DNA of 64,000 bases from Streptomyces sp. NBC_00224 (GCF_041435195.1 NZ_CP108106.1:7267001-7331000); one strand, 5' to 3'; shown: positions 17,705-26,997, counted from the stretch's first letter. The notes: a model not told the origin generated them from the sequence alone. A program made the numbers and translations.

Positions 17705-18949
17705 ATGGCACGGACGGAGAGCGAGGCCGCGCTGGAGGAGCTCGGCATCGGCATGGTCGGATACGCCTTCATGGGCGCCGCCCACTCCCAGGGCTGGCGC
17801 ACCGCGGGGCGCGTCTTCGCCCTGCCGCTGCGCCCGGTGCTCGCCGCCCTCTGCGGCCGGGACGCTTCGGCGGTACGGGCGGCCGCCGACCGGCACGGCT
17901 GGGCGGCGGCCGAGACGGACTGGCGGGACCTGGTGGCCCGCGACGACGTCCAGCTGGTCGATGTGTGCACCCCCGGCGACAGCCATGCGGAGATCGCGAT
18001 CGCAGCCCTGGAGGCGGGCAAGCACGTCCTCTGCGAGAAGCCGCTCGCCAACACGGTGGCGGAGGCGGAGGCCATGGCCGCGGCGGCCCACAAGGCCCGC
18101 GAGCGGGGCCAGTTGGCGATGGTCGGCTTCAACTACCGCCGTGTCCCGGCCGTCGCCCAGGCCCGCCGGATGATCGCGCAGGGCCGGCTCGGGGTGCTGC
18201 GCCATCTGCGCGTCACCTATCTCCAGGACTGGCTGGTCGACCCGGAGTTCCCGCTCACCTGGCGGCTCAAGCGCGAGCACGCGGGCTCCGGGGCGCTCGG
18301 CGACCTGGGGGCGCACATCGTCGACCTCGCCCAGTATCTGGCGGGCGAGCCGCTGGTCGGCGTGTCGGCGTTCACCGAGACCTTCGTACGGGAACGTCCG
18401 CTGCTCGCGGGCGTGTCCGGCGGCCTGTCCGGGGCGCGGGGCGCCGGGCGCGGGCCGGTGACGGTGGACGACGCGGCGCTCTTCACCGGCCGCCTCGCCT
18501 CCGGGGCGCTGGCGTCCTTCGAGGCCACCCGGATGGCGTCGGGGCGCAAGAACGCGCTGCGGATCGAACTCAACGGTGAGCGCGGCTCGTTGGCGTTCGA
18601 CCTGGAGCGGCTGAACGAGCTGTCCTTCCACGACCACACCGAACCCGCCGTCTCGGCCGGCTTCCGCCGGATCCTGGTCACCGAACCCGACCACCCCTAT
18701 CTGGAGGCCTGGTGGCCGCCCGGCCACGCCCTCGGCTATGAGCACACCTTCGTCCACCAGGCACGCGACCTGGTGGCGGCCATCGCCGCCGGGACCGATC
18801 CGGAGCCCTCCTTCGAGGACGGGCTCCAGGTGCAGCGGGTGCTGGCCGCGGTGGAGGAGAGCGCCGCCAAGAACGCCGTCTACACGCCCGTACCGGCCCC
18901 GCACACCCCGCCGACGACAGCCACACCACCGGACCGGGAGGTTCCCTGA
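17705..18949 (+). CDS. Gfo/Idh/MocA-family NAD(P)-dependent oxidoreductase
   Basis: 414 residues. Rossmann start [18 protein letters not shown] and the family EKP motif ([11 protein letters not shown], Lys ~117) that holds the catalytic lysine. Later [21 protein letters not shown] is the usual substrate-domain histidine region. Members oxidise or epimerise sugars and inositols; the ThuB branch interconverts 3-keto sugars. A strong AGGAGGAGG ribosome site precedes the ATG. The stop overlaps the next start as TGATG, and the gene follows the sugar-binding protein by 56 bp, so it is part of the importer operon and should act on the imported compound. Confidence 0.92.
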   Translation: MARTESEAALEELGIGMVGYAFMGAAHSQGWRTAGRVFALPLRPVLAALCGRDASAVRAAADRHGWAAAETDWRDLVARDDVQLVDVCTPGDSHAEIAIAALEAGKHVLCEKPLANTVAEAEAMAAAAHKARERGQLAMVGFNYRRVPAVAQARRMIAQGRLGVLRHLRVTYLQDWLVDPEFPLTWRLKREHAGSGALGDLGAHIVDLAQYLAGEPLVGVSAFTETFVRERPLLAGVSGGLSGARGAGRGPVTVDDAALFTGRLASGALASFEATRMASGRKNALRIELNGERGSLAFDLERLNELSFHDHTEPAVSAGFRRILVTEPDHPYLEAWWPPGHALGYEHTFVHQARDLVAAIAAGTDPEPSFEDGLQVQRVLAAVEESAAKNAVYTPVPAPHTPPTTATPPDREVP

Positions 18950-19953
18950 TGCCCCGACCGTTCACCCTCTTCACCGGCCAGTGGGCCGACCTCCCCCTGG
19001 AGGAGGTGTGCCGGTACGCCCGCGACTTCGGCTACGACGGCCTCGAACTGGCCTGCTGGGGCGACCACTTCGAGGTCGGCAGGGCGCTGGCCGACCCCGG
19101 GTATCTGGACTCCCGGCACGCGCTCCTCGACAAGTACGGCCTGCGGTGCTGGGCGATCTCCAACCATCTGGTGGGCCAGGCCGTCTGCGACTCGCCGATC
19201 GACGAACGGCACCGGGGCATCCTGCCCGCCCGGATCTGGGGCGACGGCGAGCCCGAGGGCGTACGGCGGCGGGCCGCCCGGGAGATGGCGGACACCGCAC
19301 GGGCGGCGGCCGCCTTCGGGGTGCGCACGGTCGTCGGATTCACCGGCTCGTCCATCTGGCACCTGGTGGCGATGTTCCCACCGGTTCCGCCGCACATGAT
19401 CGAGCGGGGCTACGAGGACTTCGCCGAGCGGTGGAACCCGGTGCTCGACGTCTTCGACGCGGAGGGCGTGCGCTTCGCCCACGAGGTCCACCCGAGCGAG
19501 ATCGCGTACGACTACTGGACCACCCACCGCGCCCTGGAGGCGGTCGGGCACCGGGCGGCCTTCGGGCTGAACTTCGACCCGAGCCACTTCGTCTGGCAGG
19601 ACCTCGACCCGGTCGGGTTCCTGTGGGACTTCCGCGACCGGATCTACCACGTGGACTGCAAGGAGGCCCGCAAACGGCTCGACGGCCGCAACGGACGGCT
19701 CGGCTCGCACCTCCCGTGGGGCGATCCCCGGCGCGGCTGGGACTTCGTCTCGGCCGGGCACGGCGATGTGCCCTGGGAGGACGTCTTCCGGATGCTGCGG
19801 TCCATCGGTTACGACGGGCCGGTCTCCGTCGAGTGGGAGGACGCCGGAATGGACCGGCTCACCGGCGCCCCGGAAGCGCTCGCCACGCTGAAGCGGTACG
19901 ACTTCGATCCGCCCTCGGCGTCCTTCGACGCGGCCTTCGGAGCCGCCGAATAG
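18949..19953 (+). CDS. Sugar isomerase/epimerase, xylose-isomerase-like TIM barrel
   Basis: 334 residues. [37 protein letters not shown] is the first strand-helix of AP-endonuclease-2-type barrels. Probable metal ligands: Glu in [13 protein letters not shown], Asp/His in [11 protein letters not shown], His/Asp in YHVDCKEA and Glu in VSVEWEDAG, the usual Glu-Asp-His-Glu set. Proteins of this kind isomerise or dehydrate keto-sugars and are often paired with Gfo/Idh/MocA enzymes, as here, with a 1-base overlap. The partnership suggests two consecutive cytoplasmic steps on an imported (possibly 3-keto) sugar. Confidence 0.9.
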   Translation: MPRPFTLFTGQWADLPLEEVCRYARDFGYDGLELACWGDHFEVGRALADPGYLDSRHALLDKYGLRCWAISNHLVGQAVCDSPIDERHRGILPARIWGDGEPEGVRRRAAREMADTARAAAAFGVRTVVGFTGSSIWHLVAMFPPVPPHMIERGYEDFAERWNPVLDVFDAEGVRFAHEVHPSEIAYDYWTTHRALEAVGHRAAFGLNFDPSHFVWQDLDPVGFLWDFRDRIYHVDCKEARKRLDGRNGRLGSHLPWGDPRRGWDFVSAGHGDVPWEDVFRMLRSIGYDGPVSVEWEDAGMDRLTGAPEALATLKRYDFDPPSASFDAAFGAAE

Positions 19954-19973
19954 GACGTCCGCGCAGGTCCGGA

Positions 19974-19998
19974 GCCCGGCGGCGGGAGGCCGCCGGGC
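19974..19998 (+). terminator. Hairpin after the sugar operon
   Basis: A 10-bp GC stem (GCCCGGCGGC / GCCGCCGGGC) around a 5-base loop begins 21 bases after the isomerase stop. There is no T-run, which is common in Streptomyces. It marks a likely end of the ABC/oxidoreductase operon. Confidence 0.5.
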
Positions 19999-20036
19999 CG
20001 GTCCCGGGCGCCCTCGCACGGCTTTGTCCCGCCTCA

Positions 20037-20046
20037 GGAAGAAGTT
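20037..20046. promoter_or_regulatory. Candidate ROK-operator half (GGAAGAAGTT)
   Basis: Reverse complement of the 10-mer upstream of the ROK gene; it lies 161 bases before the fusion-gene start and next to a CGCACGGCTTTGTCC block similar to the one at 12561-12576. Suggests common control of the importer island and the secreted enzyme. Confidence 0.35.
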
Positions 20047-20207
20047 CAACTCAACCTCCGCACAAGGGCTTTCCGGGTCGGACGAACGCCGCTAGCGTCC
20101 TTGAGGTGTTCAGGACATAGGTGGGTCCCTCGGAGTGACGGCGCACCCCGGGACCCTGGCAATCCGCCCCCGTACGACCGGCCACCGGCCACTACCGGAG
20201 GACACAC

Positions 20208-23200
20208 GTGCACAGAAAACGGTCCAGAGCCCGGAAGGCACTCGCACTCCTCACCGGCAGCCTCCTCGCCGCGGCGTCCCTCACGCTCACCGCACCCCGA
20301 CAAGCGGCCGCCGACCCGGCCCCGAACCCCGCCGCCGAACAGTTCCAGCAGGTCACCCTCGCCAAGGGCGCCGCCGAGACCGGTGAGCCGATGTCGCTCG
20401 CGGTGCTCCCCGACCGCAGCGTCCTGCACACTTCGCGGGGCGGCGAGCTGCGCCTCACCGACGCGGCGGGCAACACCCGCCTGGCCGGGACCCTGCCCGT
20501 CTACTCGCACGACGAGGAGGGTCTCCAGGGCATCGGCGTCGACCCCGGGTTCAGCACCAACCGGTTCGTCTACCTCTACTACGCGCCGCCGCTGAGCACC
20601 CCGTCCGGCGACGCGCCCGACACCGGGACCGCCGCCGACTTCGCCAGGTTCGACGGTGTGAACCGGCTCTCCCGGTTCGTCCTGAAGGCGGACGGCACGC
20701 TCGACAACGCCAGCGAGAAGAAGATCCTCGACATCCCCGCCTCGCGCGGCCTGTGCTGCCACGTCGGCGGCGACATCGACTTCGACGCGCAGGGCAACCT
20801 GTATCTGTCGACCGGTGACGACACCAACCCGTTCGCCTCCGACGGATACACCCCCATCGACCAGCGGGCCGGCCGCAACCCCGCCTACGACGCCCGGCGC
20901 TCGGCCGGGAACACCAACGACCTGCGCGGCAAGCTGCTCCGCATCAAGGTGAACGGCGACGGCAGCTACGCGATCCCGGCCGGGAACCTCTTCGCCCCCG
21001 GCGCCGCGAAGACCCGCCCCGAGATCTACGCCATGGGCTTCCGCAACCCCTTCCGCTTCAGCGTCGACAAGGCCACCGGCATCGCCTACGTCGGTGACTA
21101 CGGCCCGGACGCGGGCGCGGCCGACCCCAAGCGCGGGCCCGGCGGGCAGGTCGAGTTCGCCCGGGTGGACAAGCCCGGCAACTACGGCTGGCCCTTCTGC
21201 ACCGGCAAGAACGACCCGTACGTCGCCTACGACTTCGCCACCCGCACCTCCGGCGCGGCCTTCGACTGCGCTGCGCCGAAGAACACCTCGCCGTACAACA
21301 CCGGCCTGGTCGACCTGCCGCCCGCGCAGCCCGCGTGGATCCCGTACGACGGAGGATCCGTGCCCGAGTTCGGCAGCGGCTCCGAGTCGCCCATGGGCGG
21401 GCCCGTCTACCACTACGACGCGTCCCTCGACTCGCCCGTCAAGTTCCCCCAGGCCTACGACGGCGAGTTCTTCGCCGGTGAGTTCGGCCGGCGCTGGATC
21501 AAGCGCATCCGGCAGGACGCGGGCGGCGCGGTGCGGTCCATCAACCCCGTCCCCTGGACGGGAACCCAGGTGATGGACATGGCCTTCGGCCCCGACGGCG
21601 CGCTGTACGTCCTCGACTACGGCACCGCCTGGTTCGGCGGCGACGAGAACTCGGCCCTCTACCGCATCGAGAACGCCACCGCGGGCCACTCCCCGGTCGC
21701 CGAGGCCAAGGCGGACCGGACCTCCGGCCAGGCGCCGCTGCGCGTCGCCTTCTCCTCGGCGGGCACCACCGACGCCGACGGCGACGCGCTCACCTACGCG
21801 TGGGACTTCGGCGACGGCACCGCGCCCTCGACCGCGGCCAACCCGGCGCACACCTACCGGAAGAACGGCACCTACACCGCGACCGTCACCGCCAAAGACC
21901 CGACCGGCCGCACCGGCTCGGCCAGTGTCCATGTGACCGTCGGCAACACCGCGCCCAAGGTGACCCTGCAACTCCCGGGCGACGGACAGCTGTTCGGCTT
22001 CGGTGACGAAGTTCCGTTCAAGGTGAGCGTCACCGACCCCGAGGACGGAACCGTCGACTGCGCCAAGGTCCAGGTCCGCTTCGTCCTCGGCCACGACAGC
22101 CACGGCCACCCCGTCACCACCGTCAACGGCTGCTCCGGCACCATCAAGACCGCGATCGACGGCGGCCACGACCCCAACGCCAACATCTTCGGGGTGATCG
22201 ACGCCTCGTACACGGACAACGGGGGCGGCGGCCAGCCCGCGCTCAGCGGTCACGCCCAGGCCCAGCTCCAGCCGCGCCACCGCCAGGCCGAGCACTTCAC
22301 CGGCTCGTCGGGCATCCGTACGTACGACAAGGCGGCGGCGCACGGCGGCAGGACGGTGGGGGACATCGACAACGGCGACTGGATCTCCTTCAAGCCGTAC
22401 ATCCTCGCCGGCACCACCAAGCTCACCGCCCGTATCTCCTCCGGTGGCGCGGGCGGCTTCCTTGAGGTGCGCGCCGGGTCCGCGACCGGGACGCTCCTGG
22501 GCTCGGCGCCGGTGCCGGTGACCGGCGGCTGGGAGACCTTCCAGGACATCGACGTGCCGCTGCGCGGGGCGCCCAGTAAGGCCACCGAGCTGTTCCTGGT
22601 CTTCAAGGGCGGCGCCGGAGCGCTCTACGACGTCGACGACTTCGAACTCTCCAGCAGCGCGCCCGACCGGACCGCCAAACGGGTCCTGGTCTTCTCCAGG
22701 ACCGCGGGCTTCCGCCACGACTCCATCCCGGACGGCATCGCCGCCCTGAAGGAGCTCGGCGCGACCAGCGGCATCACCGTGGACGCGACCGAGGAGGCCG
22801 CCCAGTTCACCACCAGCAACCTCGCCCGCTACGACGCCGTCGTCTTCCTGTCCACGACAGGGGATGTGCTCAGCGGCGACCAGCAGAGCGCCTTCGAGAA
22901 CTACATCGCCACCGGCGGCGGATACATGGGGGTGCACGCGGCGGCCGACACCGAGTACGACTGGGCCTTCTACGGCGGGCTCGTCGGGGCCTACTTCTCC
23001 TCGCACCCGCAGATCCAGCCCGCCACCGTACGCGTCGAGGACCACGGGCATCCGGCCACCTCGCACCTCGGTGACGCCTGGGAGCGCACGGACGAGTGGT
23101 ACAACTACCGCACCAACCCCCGGAGTCAGGCCCGAGTCCTCGCCACCCTGGACGAGACCACCTACCAGGGCGGCACGATGCGGGGCGACCACCCCATCGC

Positions 23201-23900
23201 CTGGTGCCAGAGCTACCGGGGCGGTCGCGCCTTCTACACCGGCGGTGGCCACACCAAGGAGTCCTACGCCGAAGCCGCCTTCCGCCAGCACCTGCTCGGC
23301 GGTCTGCGGTACGCGAGCGGCCAGGTCAAGGCCGACTGCACGCCGAGCACCGGATACCGCCCGCTGTTCAACGGCCACACCTTGGAAGGGTGGAAGCAGG
23401 GCGGACCCGGCACCTTCGACGTCGTCGACGGCGAGCTGCGCTCCCAGGGCGGCATGGGACTCCTCCGCTACCAGGCCGAGCAGTTCGGCTCGTACTCCCT
23501 GAAGCTGGACTGGAAGCTCACCGGCGACGACAACTCCGGTGTCTTCGTGGGCTTCCCGGACTCCGACGACCCCTGGTCGGCGGTGAACAACGGCTACGAG
23601 GTGCAGATCGACGCCACCGACGCCCCCGACCGCACGACGGGCGCGATCTACTCCTTCAAGTCGGCCGACCTGCGGGCCCGTGACCGCGTCCTGCGCCCGC
23701 CCGGGCAGTGGAACAGCTACGAGATCCGCGTCCAGGGCGAACGGCTCCAGGTCTTCCTCAACGGAGTGAAGATCAACGACTTCACCAACACCGACCCCGC
23801 GCGCAGCCTCAAGGACGGCTACATCGGCCTGCAGAACCACGGCTCCGCCGACCATGCGTCGTTCCGGAACATCCAGCTGAAGAAGCTGCCCCCGGCCTAG
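20208..23900 (+). CDS. Secreted multidomain protein: GSDH propeller - PKD - CBM6-like - ThuA - DUF1080
   Basis: 1230 residues, exported by a Sec-type signal (about 1-36: KRSRARK, hydrophobic core, AAA). Domains in order: GSDH-type propeller ~45-490 (CCHVGGDIDFDAQGNLYLSTGD, MGFRNPFRFSVD, KPGNYGWPFC); PKD ~494-580 (AYAWDFGDGT-like block ALTYAWDFGDGTAPSTAANP); linker; CBM6-like beta-sandwich ~690-818 (QAEHFTGSSGI, VGDIDNGDWISF); ThuA ~823-1044 (VLVFSRTAGFRHDSIPDGI, GGGYMGVHAAADTEYDW); DUF1080/3-keto-disaccharide hydrolase ~1045-1228 (YRPLFNGHTLEGWKQ, NNGYEVQIDAT). ThuA and DUF1080 are linked in the literature to 3-keto-glycoside formation and cleavage. GTG start with GGAGG. An oxidase-like propeller and a 3-keto hydrolase on one chain suggest coupled steps (inference). 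Confidence 0.92.
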   Translation: MHRKRSRARKALALLTGSLLAAASLTLTAPRQAAADPAPNPAAEQFQQVTLAKGAAETGEPMSLAVLPDRSVLHTSRGGELRLTDAAGNTRLAGTLPVYSHDEEGLQGIGVDPGFSTNRFVYLYYAPPLSTPSGDAPDTGTAADFARFDGVNRLSRFVLKADGTLDNASEKKILDIPASRGLCCHVGGDIDFDAQGNLYLSTGDDTNPFASDGYTPIDQRAGRNPAYDARRSAGNTNDLRGKLLRIKVNGDGSYAIPAGNLFAPGAAKTRPEIYAMGFRNPFRFSVDKATGIAYVGDYGPDAGAADPKRGPGGQVEFARVDKPGNYGWPFCTGKNDPYVAYDFATRTSGAAFDCAAPKNTSPYNTGLVDLPPAQPAWIPYDGGSVPEFGSGSESPMGGPVYHYDASLDSPVKFPQAYDGEFFAGEFGRRWIKRIRQDAGGAVRSINPVPWTGTQVMDMAFGPDGALYVLDYGTAWFGGDENSALYRIENATAGHSPVAEAKADRTSGQAPLRVAFSSAGTTDADGDALTYAWDFGDGTAPSTAANPAHTYRKNGTYTATVTAKDPTGRTGSASVHVTVGNTAPKVTLQLPGDGQLFGFGDEVPFKVSVTDPEDGTVDCAKVQVRFVLGHDSHGHPVTTVNGCSGTIKTAIDGGHDPNANIFGVIDASYTDNGGGGQPALSGHAQAQLQPRHRQAEHFTGSSGIRTYDKAAAHGGRTVGDIDNGDWISFKPYILAGTTKLTARISSGGAGGFLEVRAGSATGTLLGSAPVPVTGGWETFQDIDVPLRGAPSKATELFLVFKGGAGALYDVDDFELSSSAPDRTAKRVLVFSRTAGFRHDSIPDGIAALKELGATSGITVDATEEAAQFTTSNLARYDAVVFLSTTGDVLSGDQQSAFENYIATGGGYMGVHAAADTEYDWAFYGGLVGAYFSSHPQIQPATVRVEDHGHPATSHLGDAWERTDEWYNYRTNPRSQARVLATLDETTYQGGTMRGDHPIAWCQSYRGGRAFYTGGGHTKESYAEAAFRQHLLGGLRYASGQVKADCTPSTGYRPLFNGHTLEGWKQGGPGTFDVVDGELRSQGGMGLLRYQAEQFGSYSLKLDWKLTGDDNSGVFVGFPDSDDPWSAVNNGYEVQIDATDAPDRTTGAIYSFKSADLRARDRVLRPPGQWNSYEIRVQGERLQVFLNGVKINDFTNTDPARSLKDGYIGLQNHGSADHASFRNIQLKKLPPA

Positions 23901-23919
23901 GCCGGGCACCGTACGGCGG

Positions 23920-23948
23920 CGGGCGGGGAGACGCCGGACCCCCGCCCG
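23920..23948 (+). terminator. Hairpin after the fusion gene
   Basis: CGGGCGGGG pairs with CCCCGCCCG around an 11-base loop, starting 20 bases after the stop codon. No T-run. Probable terminator. Confidence 0.45.
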
Positions 23949-24086
23949 TCGCCTTCCCTCCCGCGCCAACTCCCGTGATCCGGGTGGCTTCCGCCCCCGC
24001 GACACACCCATGACACCACCCCCTCGTCAGCCCGCTCCTCTCATGTCTCCACCATGCACCACGCCACTGACAAAGGAGTTCCCGCC

Positions 24087-25121
24087 ATGAGCCGCACGCC
24101 CGGCACGGACCCCGAACTCGCCCACCGGCTCGGCCGCCGCGGCCTCCTCGGCGTGGCCGCGGGAGCCGCCGCGACCGCCCTCGTCGGCGCCGCCGCGCCC
24201 ACCGCGTCGGCCGCCCCCGCGACGGCCGGACGCGGGCGGCGCCTCCTGCCGCCCGGCCGCCTCGGCATCCAGCTCTACACCCTGCGCGACAAGGTCTCGA
24301 CCCTCGGCTTCGCCAAGGTCTTCGCCGAGCTGGAGGCGTACGGCTACGACGAGGTCGAGTACGCCGGATACGGGCAGGGCGCGGCCGGCCCGATCACCCT
24401 CGCCGGGCTCCGGCGGCTCGCCCGCGACCACGGGCTGCGCGGCATCGGCAGCCACGTCGGCTACTACGACGACGGCGACCCGGGCGCGTACACCTTCGCC
24501 CAGAACCTCACCAAGGTCCTCGACGACGCCCAGGAGCTCGGCCTGCCGCACATCGGCACGGCCTCGGGCCCCTTCCGCTACGGCACGACCGTCGACGCGT
24601 GGAAGCGGGCGGCCCAGGACTTCAACACATACGGCGCGGCGGCCAGGGCGCGCGGCATGAAGTTCTACCAGCACAACCACGCCGAGGAGTTCTCGTTCGC
24701 CACCGACGACCCCAAGGTGCGCCTGTACGACGTGCTGCTCGCCGAGACCGACCCGGCCCTGGTCCACCTGGAGATGGACATCTACTGGGCGTACGTCGCG
24801 CAGTACCGTTTCTCCCGGCGCCCGGACGGCACCCCGGCCCCGTTCGACCCGCTCGACTACGTACTGCGCGGGCCCGAGCGGTACCCGCTCTTCCACGTCA
24901 AGGACGGCGAGCACGACAGCGCCGCCCGCGACGGCTACCGCATGGTGGACGTCGGGGACGGCGACATCGACTACCGGCGGTTCATCGGCGCGGTCACCAG
25001 GACCCGGCACGGCCGCCGCGACCACCACTGGCAGGTGGAGCACGACAGCCCGGCCGACTCCTACTCCACGGCCCGCCGCTCCGGGGGCTATCTGATCGGG
25101 CTGCGCGAAGGGCGCCGCTGA
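24087..25121 (+). CDS. Tat-exported sugar isomerase/epimerase-like TIM-barrel protein
   Basis: 344 residues. The leader carries a twin-arginine motif (GRRGLLGVAAGAAATALVGAAAP) ending near TASAAPA, so export in folded, metal-loaded form is expected. The barrel is of the xylose-isomerase-like family: LGIQLYTLRDKV at the start, FYQHNHAEEF, VHLEMDIYWAYVA and PLFHVKDGEHD carry the probable metal ligands Glu/His, Glu/Asp, His/Lys-Asp. Start is the ATG preceded by AAAGGAG (6 bases away); another in-frame ATG is at 24054. It follows the secreted fusion enzyme by 186 bp, suggesting extracellular work on its product. Confidence 0.9.
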   Translation: MSRTPGTDPELAHRLGRRGLLGVAAGAAATALVGAAAPTASAAPATAGRGRRLLPPGRLGIQLYTLRDKVSTLGFAKVFAELEAYGYDEVEYAGYGQGAAGPITLAGLRRLARDHGLRGIGSHVGYYDDGDPGAYTFAQNLTKVLDDAQELGLPHIGTASGPFRYGTTVDAWKRAAQDFNTYGAAARARGMKFYQHNHAEEFSFATDDPKVRLYDVLLAETDPALVHLEMDIYWAYVAQYRFSRRPDGTPAPFDPLDYVLRGPERYPLFHVKDGEHDSAARDGYRMVDVGDGDIDYRRFIGAVTRTRHGRRDHHWQVEHDSPADSYSTARRSGGYLIGLREGRR

Positions 25122-25207
25122 GGGCGCCCCTGAGCGGGGCTCGGAGACGACGGGCCGCCTCCGCCGCGCCCCCAACAGGCCCCGGCCTCACGTGATGTCA
25201 CTCATAA

Positions 25208-25236
25208 TTGACCGTGGGTGCGTATCGCGGCAGGAC
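25208..25236 (+). promoter_or_regulatory. Candidate sigma-HrdB-type promoter of the aldehyde dehydrogenase
   Basis: TTGACC, a 17-base spacer, then CAGGAC, about 90 bases before the dehydrogenase ATG. The -10 box is a moderate match to TAGRRT. A GTGATGTCACT palindrome-like block just upstream could be an operator. Confidence 0.35.
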
Positions 25237-25326
25237 CCCTTGTCACTAACGTCGCCGTACGGCCGCCCGGTGCGAGGGCGGCCAGCGCCACTTCCTGCCC
25301 CGCCCGACCCGAGCGGAGACCCAAAG

Positions 25327-26862
25327 ATGGCACCCACCCTCATCCTCAAGCCCGGCACCGCCTGGGACGACGCCTGGCAGCGCTGCCGGGCGATCGCCCC
25401 CGAGGCGTTCCGGGACGACCGCGTCCTCAACCTCTGGGGCGGCCAGTGGCAGCCCGACGGACGCGCCCTGCCGGCCACCAGCCCGGTCGACGGCAGCCCC
25501 ATCGCGGGCCCGCCGCGGCTCGATGCGCCCGCCGCCCAACAGGCGGTCCGTGCCTCCCTCGACCAGCACCGCGCCTGGCGGCACATCCCGCTGCCCGAGC
25601 GCCGCGCCCGCGTCGGAGCCACCCTCGACGCCCTCACCGAACACCGTGAACTCCTCGCCCTGCTCCTCGTCTGGGAGATAGGCAAGCCCTGGCGGCTGGC
25701 CCAGGCCGACGTGGACCGGGCGATCGACGGGGTCCGCTGGTACGTGGAGAACATCGACGCGATGCTGGAGGGCCGCACACCCCTCGACGGCCCCGTCTCC
25801 AACATCGCGAGCTGGAACTATCCGATGAGCGTGCTCGTTCACGCAATGCTGGTACAGGCACTGGCGGGCAACGCGGTCATCGCCAAGACCCCGACCGACG
25901 GCGGCCTTTCCTGCCTCACCCTGGCCAGTGCGCTGGCCGCGCGCGAGGGCATCCCCGTCACCCTCGTCAGCGGCAGCGGCGGCGAGCTCTCCGAGGCCCT
26001 GGTGCGCTCGCCGGAGATCGGCTGTGTGTCGTTCGTCGGCGGCCGCGACACCGGCGCGCGCATCGCCACGGCCGTCACCGACATCGGCAAGCGGCACATC
26101 CTCGAACAGGAAGGACTCAACACCTGGGGAATCTGGAACTACACGGACTGGGACGCGCTGTCCGCCGCCGTCCCGAAGCTGTACGACTACGGCAAGCAGC
26201 GGTGCACCGCGTATCCGAGGTTCGTCGTGCAGCGCGCGCTCTTCGACCGGTTCCTCGCCGCGTACCTCCCGGCGGTCCACACGGTCCGCACGGGTCACCC
26301 CCTCGCGGTCGAGCACCCCGAAGACGCCCTGCCCGAGCTGGACTTCGGGCCGCTCATCAACGCGGCGAAGGCGAAGGAGCTGGGCGACCAGGTCGCCGAG
26401 GCGATCGACCGGGGCGCCGTCCCACTGCACCGGGGCAGCCTCGCCGACGGCCGCTTCCTGTCGGGCCAGGACACCAGCGCGTATCTGCCGCCGGTGACCC
26501 TGCTCAACCCGCCGTCGTCCTCACCGCTGTTCCACGCGGAGCCGTTCGGCCCGGTCGACACCATCGTCCTGGTCGACACCGAGGCGGAGCTCCTGGCCGC
26601 CATGAACGCCTCGAACGGGGCGCTGGTCGCCAGCCTGTCGACCGACGACCCGGAGACGTACGCGCGCCTGGCGCCGCAGATCCGGGCGTTCAAGGTCGGC
26701 CGGGGCAAGCCGCGTTCGCGCGGTGACCGCGAGGAGCTCTTCGGCGGCTTCGGCGCCTCGTGGCGCGGCGCCTTCGTCGGCGGCGAGCTGCTCGTACGGG
26801 CGGTGACCGAGGGCCCGGCGGGGGAGCGGCTGCCGGGGAACTTCCCGGAGTCGTACGCGTAG
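25327..26862 (+). CDS. Aldehyde dehydrogenase family protein
   Basis: 511 residues. The catalytic Asn is in SWNYPMSV, the general-base Glu in ILEQEGLN, and the nucleophile Cys 33 residues later in YGKQRCTAYPR, which is the correct spacing for a working ALDH. The NAD-site loop reads FVGGRDTGARIA instead of the usual FTGSTEVG, and LEQEG replaces LELGG, so it is a divergent branch. Start at the ATG (MAPTLILKPGTAWDDAW) with GGAG upstream. It has its own promoter region and ends before a strong bidirectional hairpin. Substrate unknown; the nearby sugar island might supply an aldehyde but nothing proves it. Confidence 0.9.
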   Translation: MAPTLILKPGTAWDDAWQRCRAIAPEAFRDDRVLNLWGGQWQPDGRALPATSPVDGSPIAGPPRLDAPAAQQAVRASLDQHRAWRHIPLPERRARVGATLDALTEHRELLALLLVWEIGKPWRLAQADVDRAIDGVRWYVENIDAMLEGRTPLDGPVSNIASWNYPMSVLVHAMLVQALAGNAVIAKTPTDGGLSCLTLASALAAREGIPVTLVSGSGGELSEALVRSPEIGCVSFVGGRDTGARIATAVTDIGKRHILEQEGLNTWGIWNYTDWDALSAAVPKLYDYGKQRCTAYPRFVVQRALFDRFLAAYLPAVHTVRTGHPLAVEHPEDALPELDFGPLINAAKAKELGDQVAEAIDRGAVPLHRGSLADGRFLSGQDTSAYLPPVTLLNPPSSSPLFHAEPFGPVDTIVLVDTEAELLAAMNASNGALVASLSTDDPETYARLAPQIRAFKVGRGKPRSRGDREELFGGFGASWRGAFVGGELLVRAVTEGPAGERLPGNFPESYA

Positions 26863-26906
26863 GAGGCGCCGGTCTCCCGAGTACGCGGACGCTGCCGGAC
26901 ACGAAC

Positions 26907-26947
26907 GGCTGCCCGGGGTCGGAGCGCTGCCCCGACCCCGGGCAGCC
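26907..26947. terminator. Bidirectional hairpin between aldehyde dehydrogenase and peroxiredoxin
   Basis: A perfect 16-bp stem (GGCTGCCCGGGGTCGG and its complement) around a 9-base loop separates two convergent genes. Likely terminates both. Confidence 0.65.
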
Positions 26948-26997
26948 GGAGCGGTGGCGCGCCCGAACGAGCCCGAACGAGTACGGGGTACCGACGG

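Noticed and set aside
20046..24011. A minus-strand open frame of 1321 codons opposite the secreted fusion gene.
   Set aside because: Composition is repetitive Gly/Val/Arg/Glu, no domain can be read, and the opposite strand has clear domains; it is the usual GC-bias shadow.
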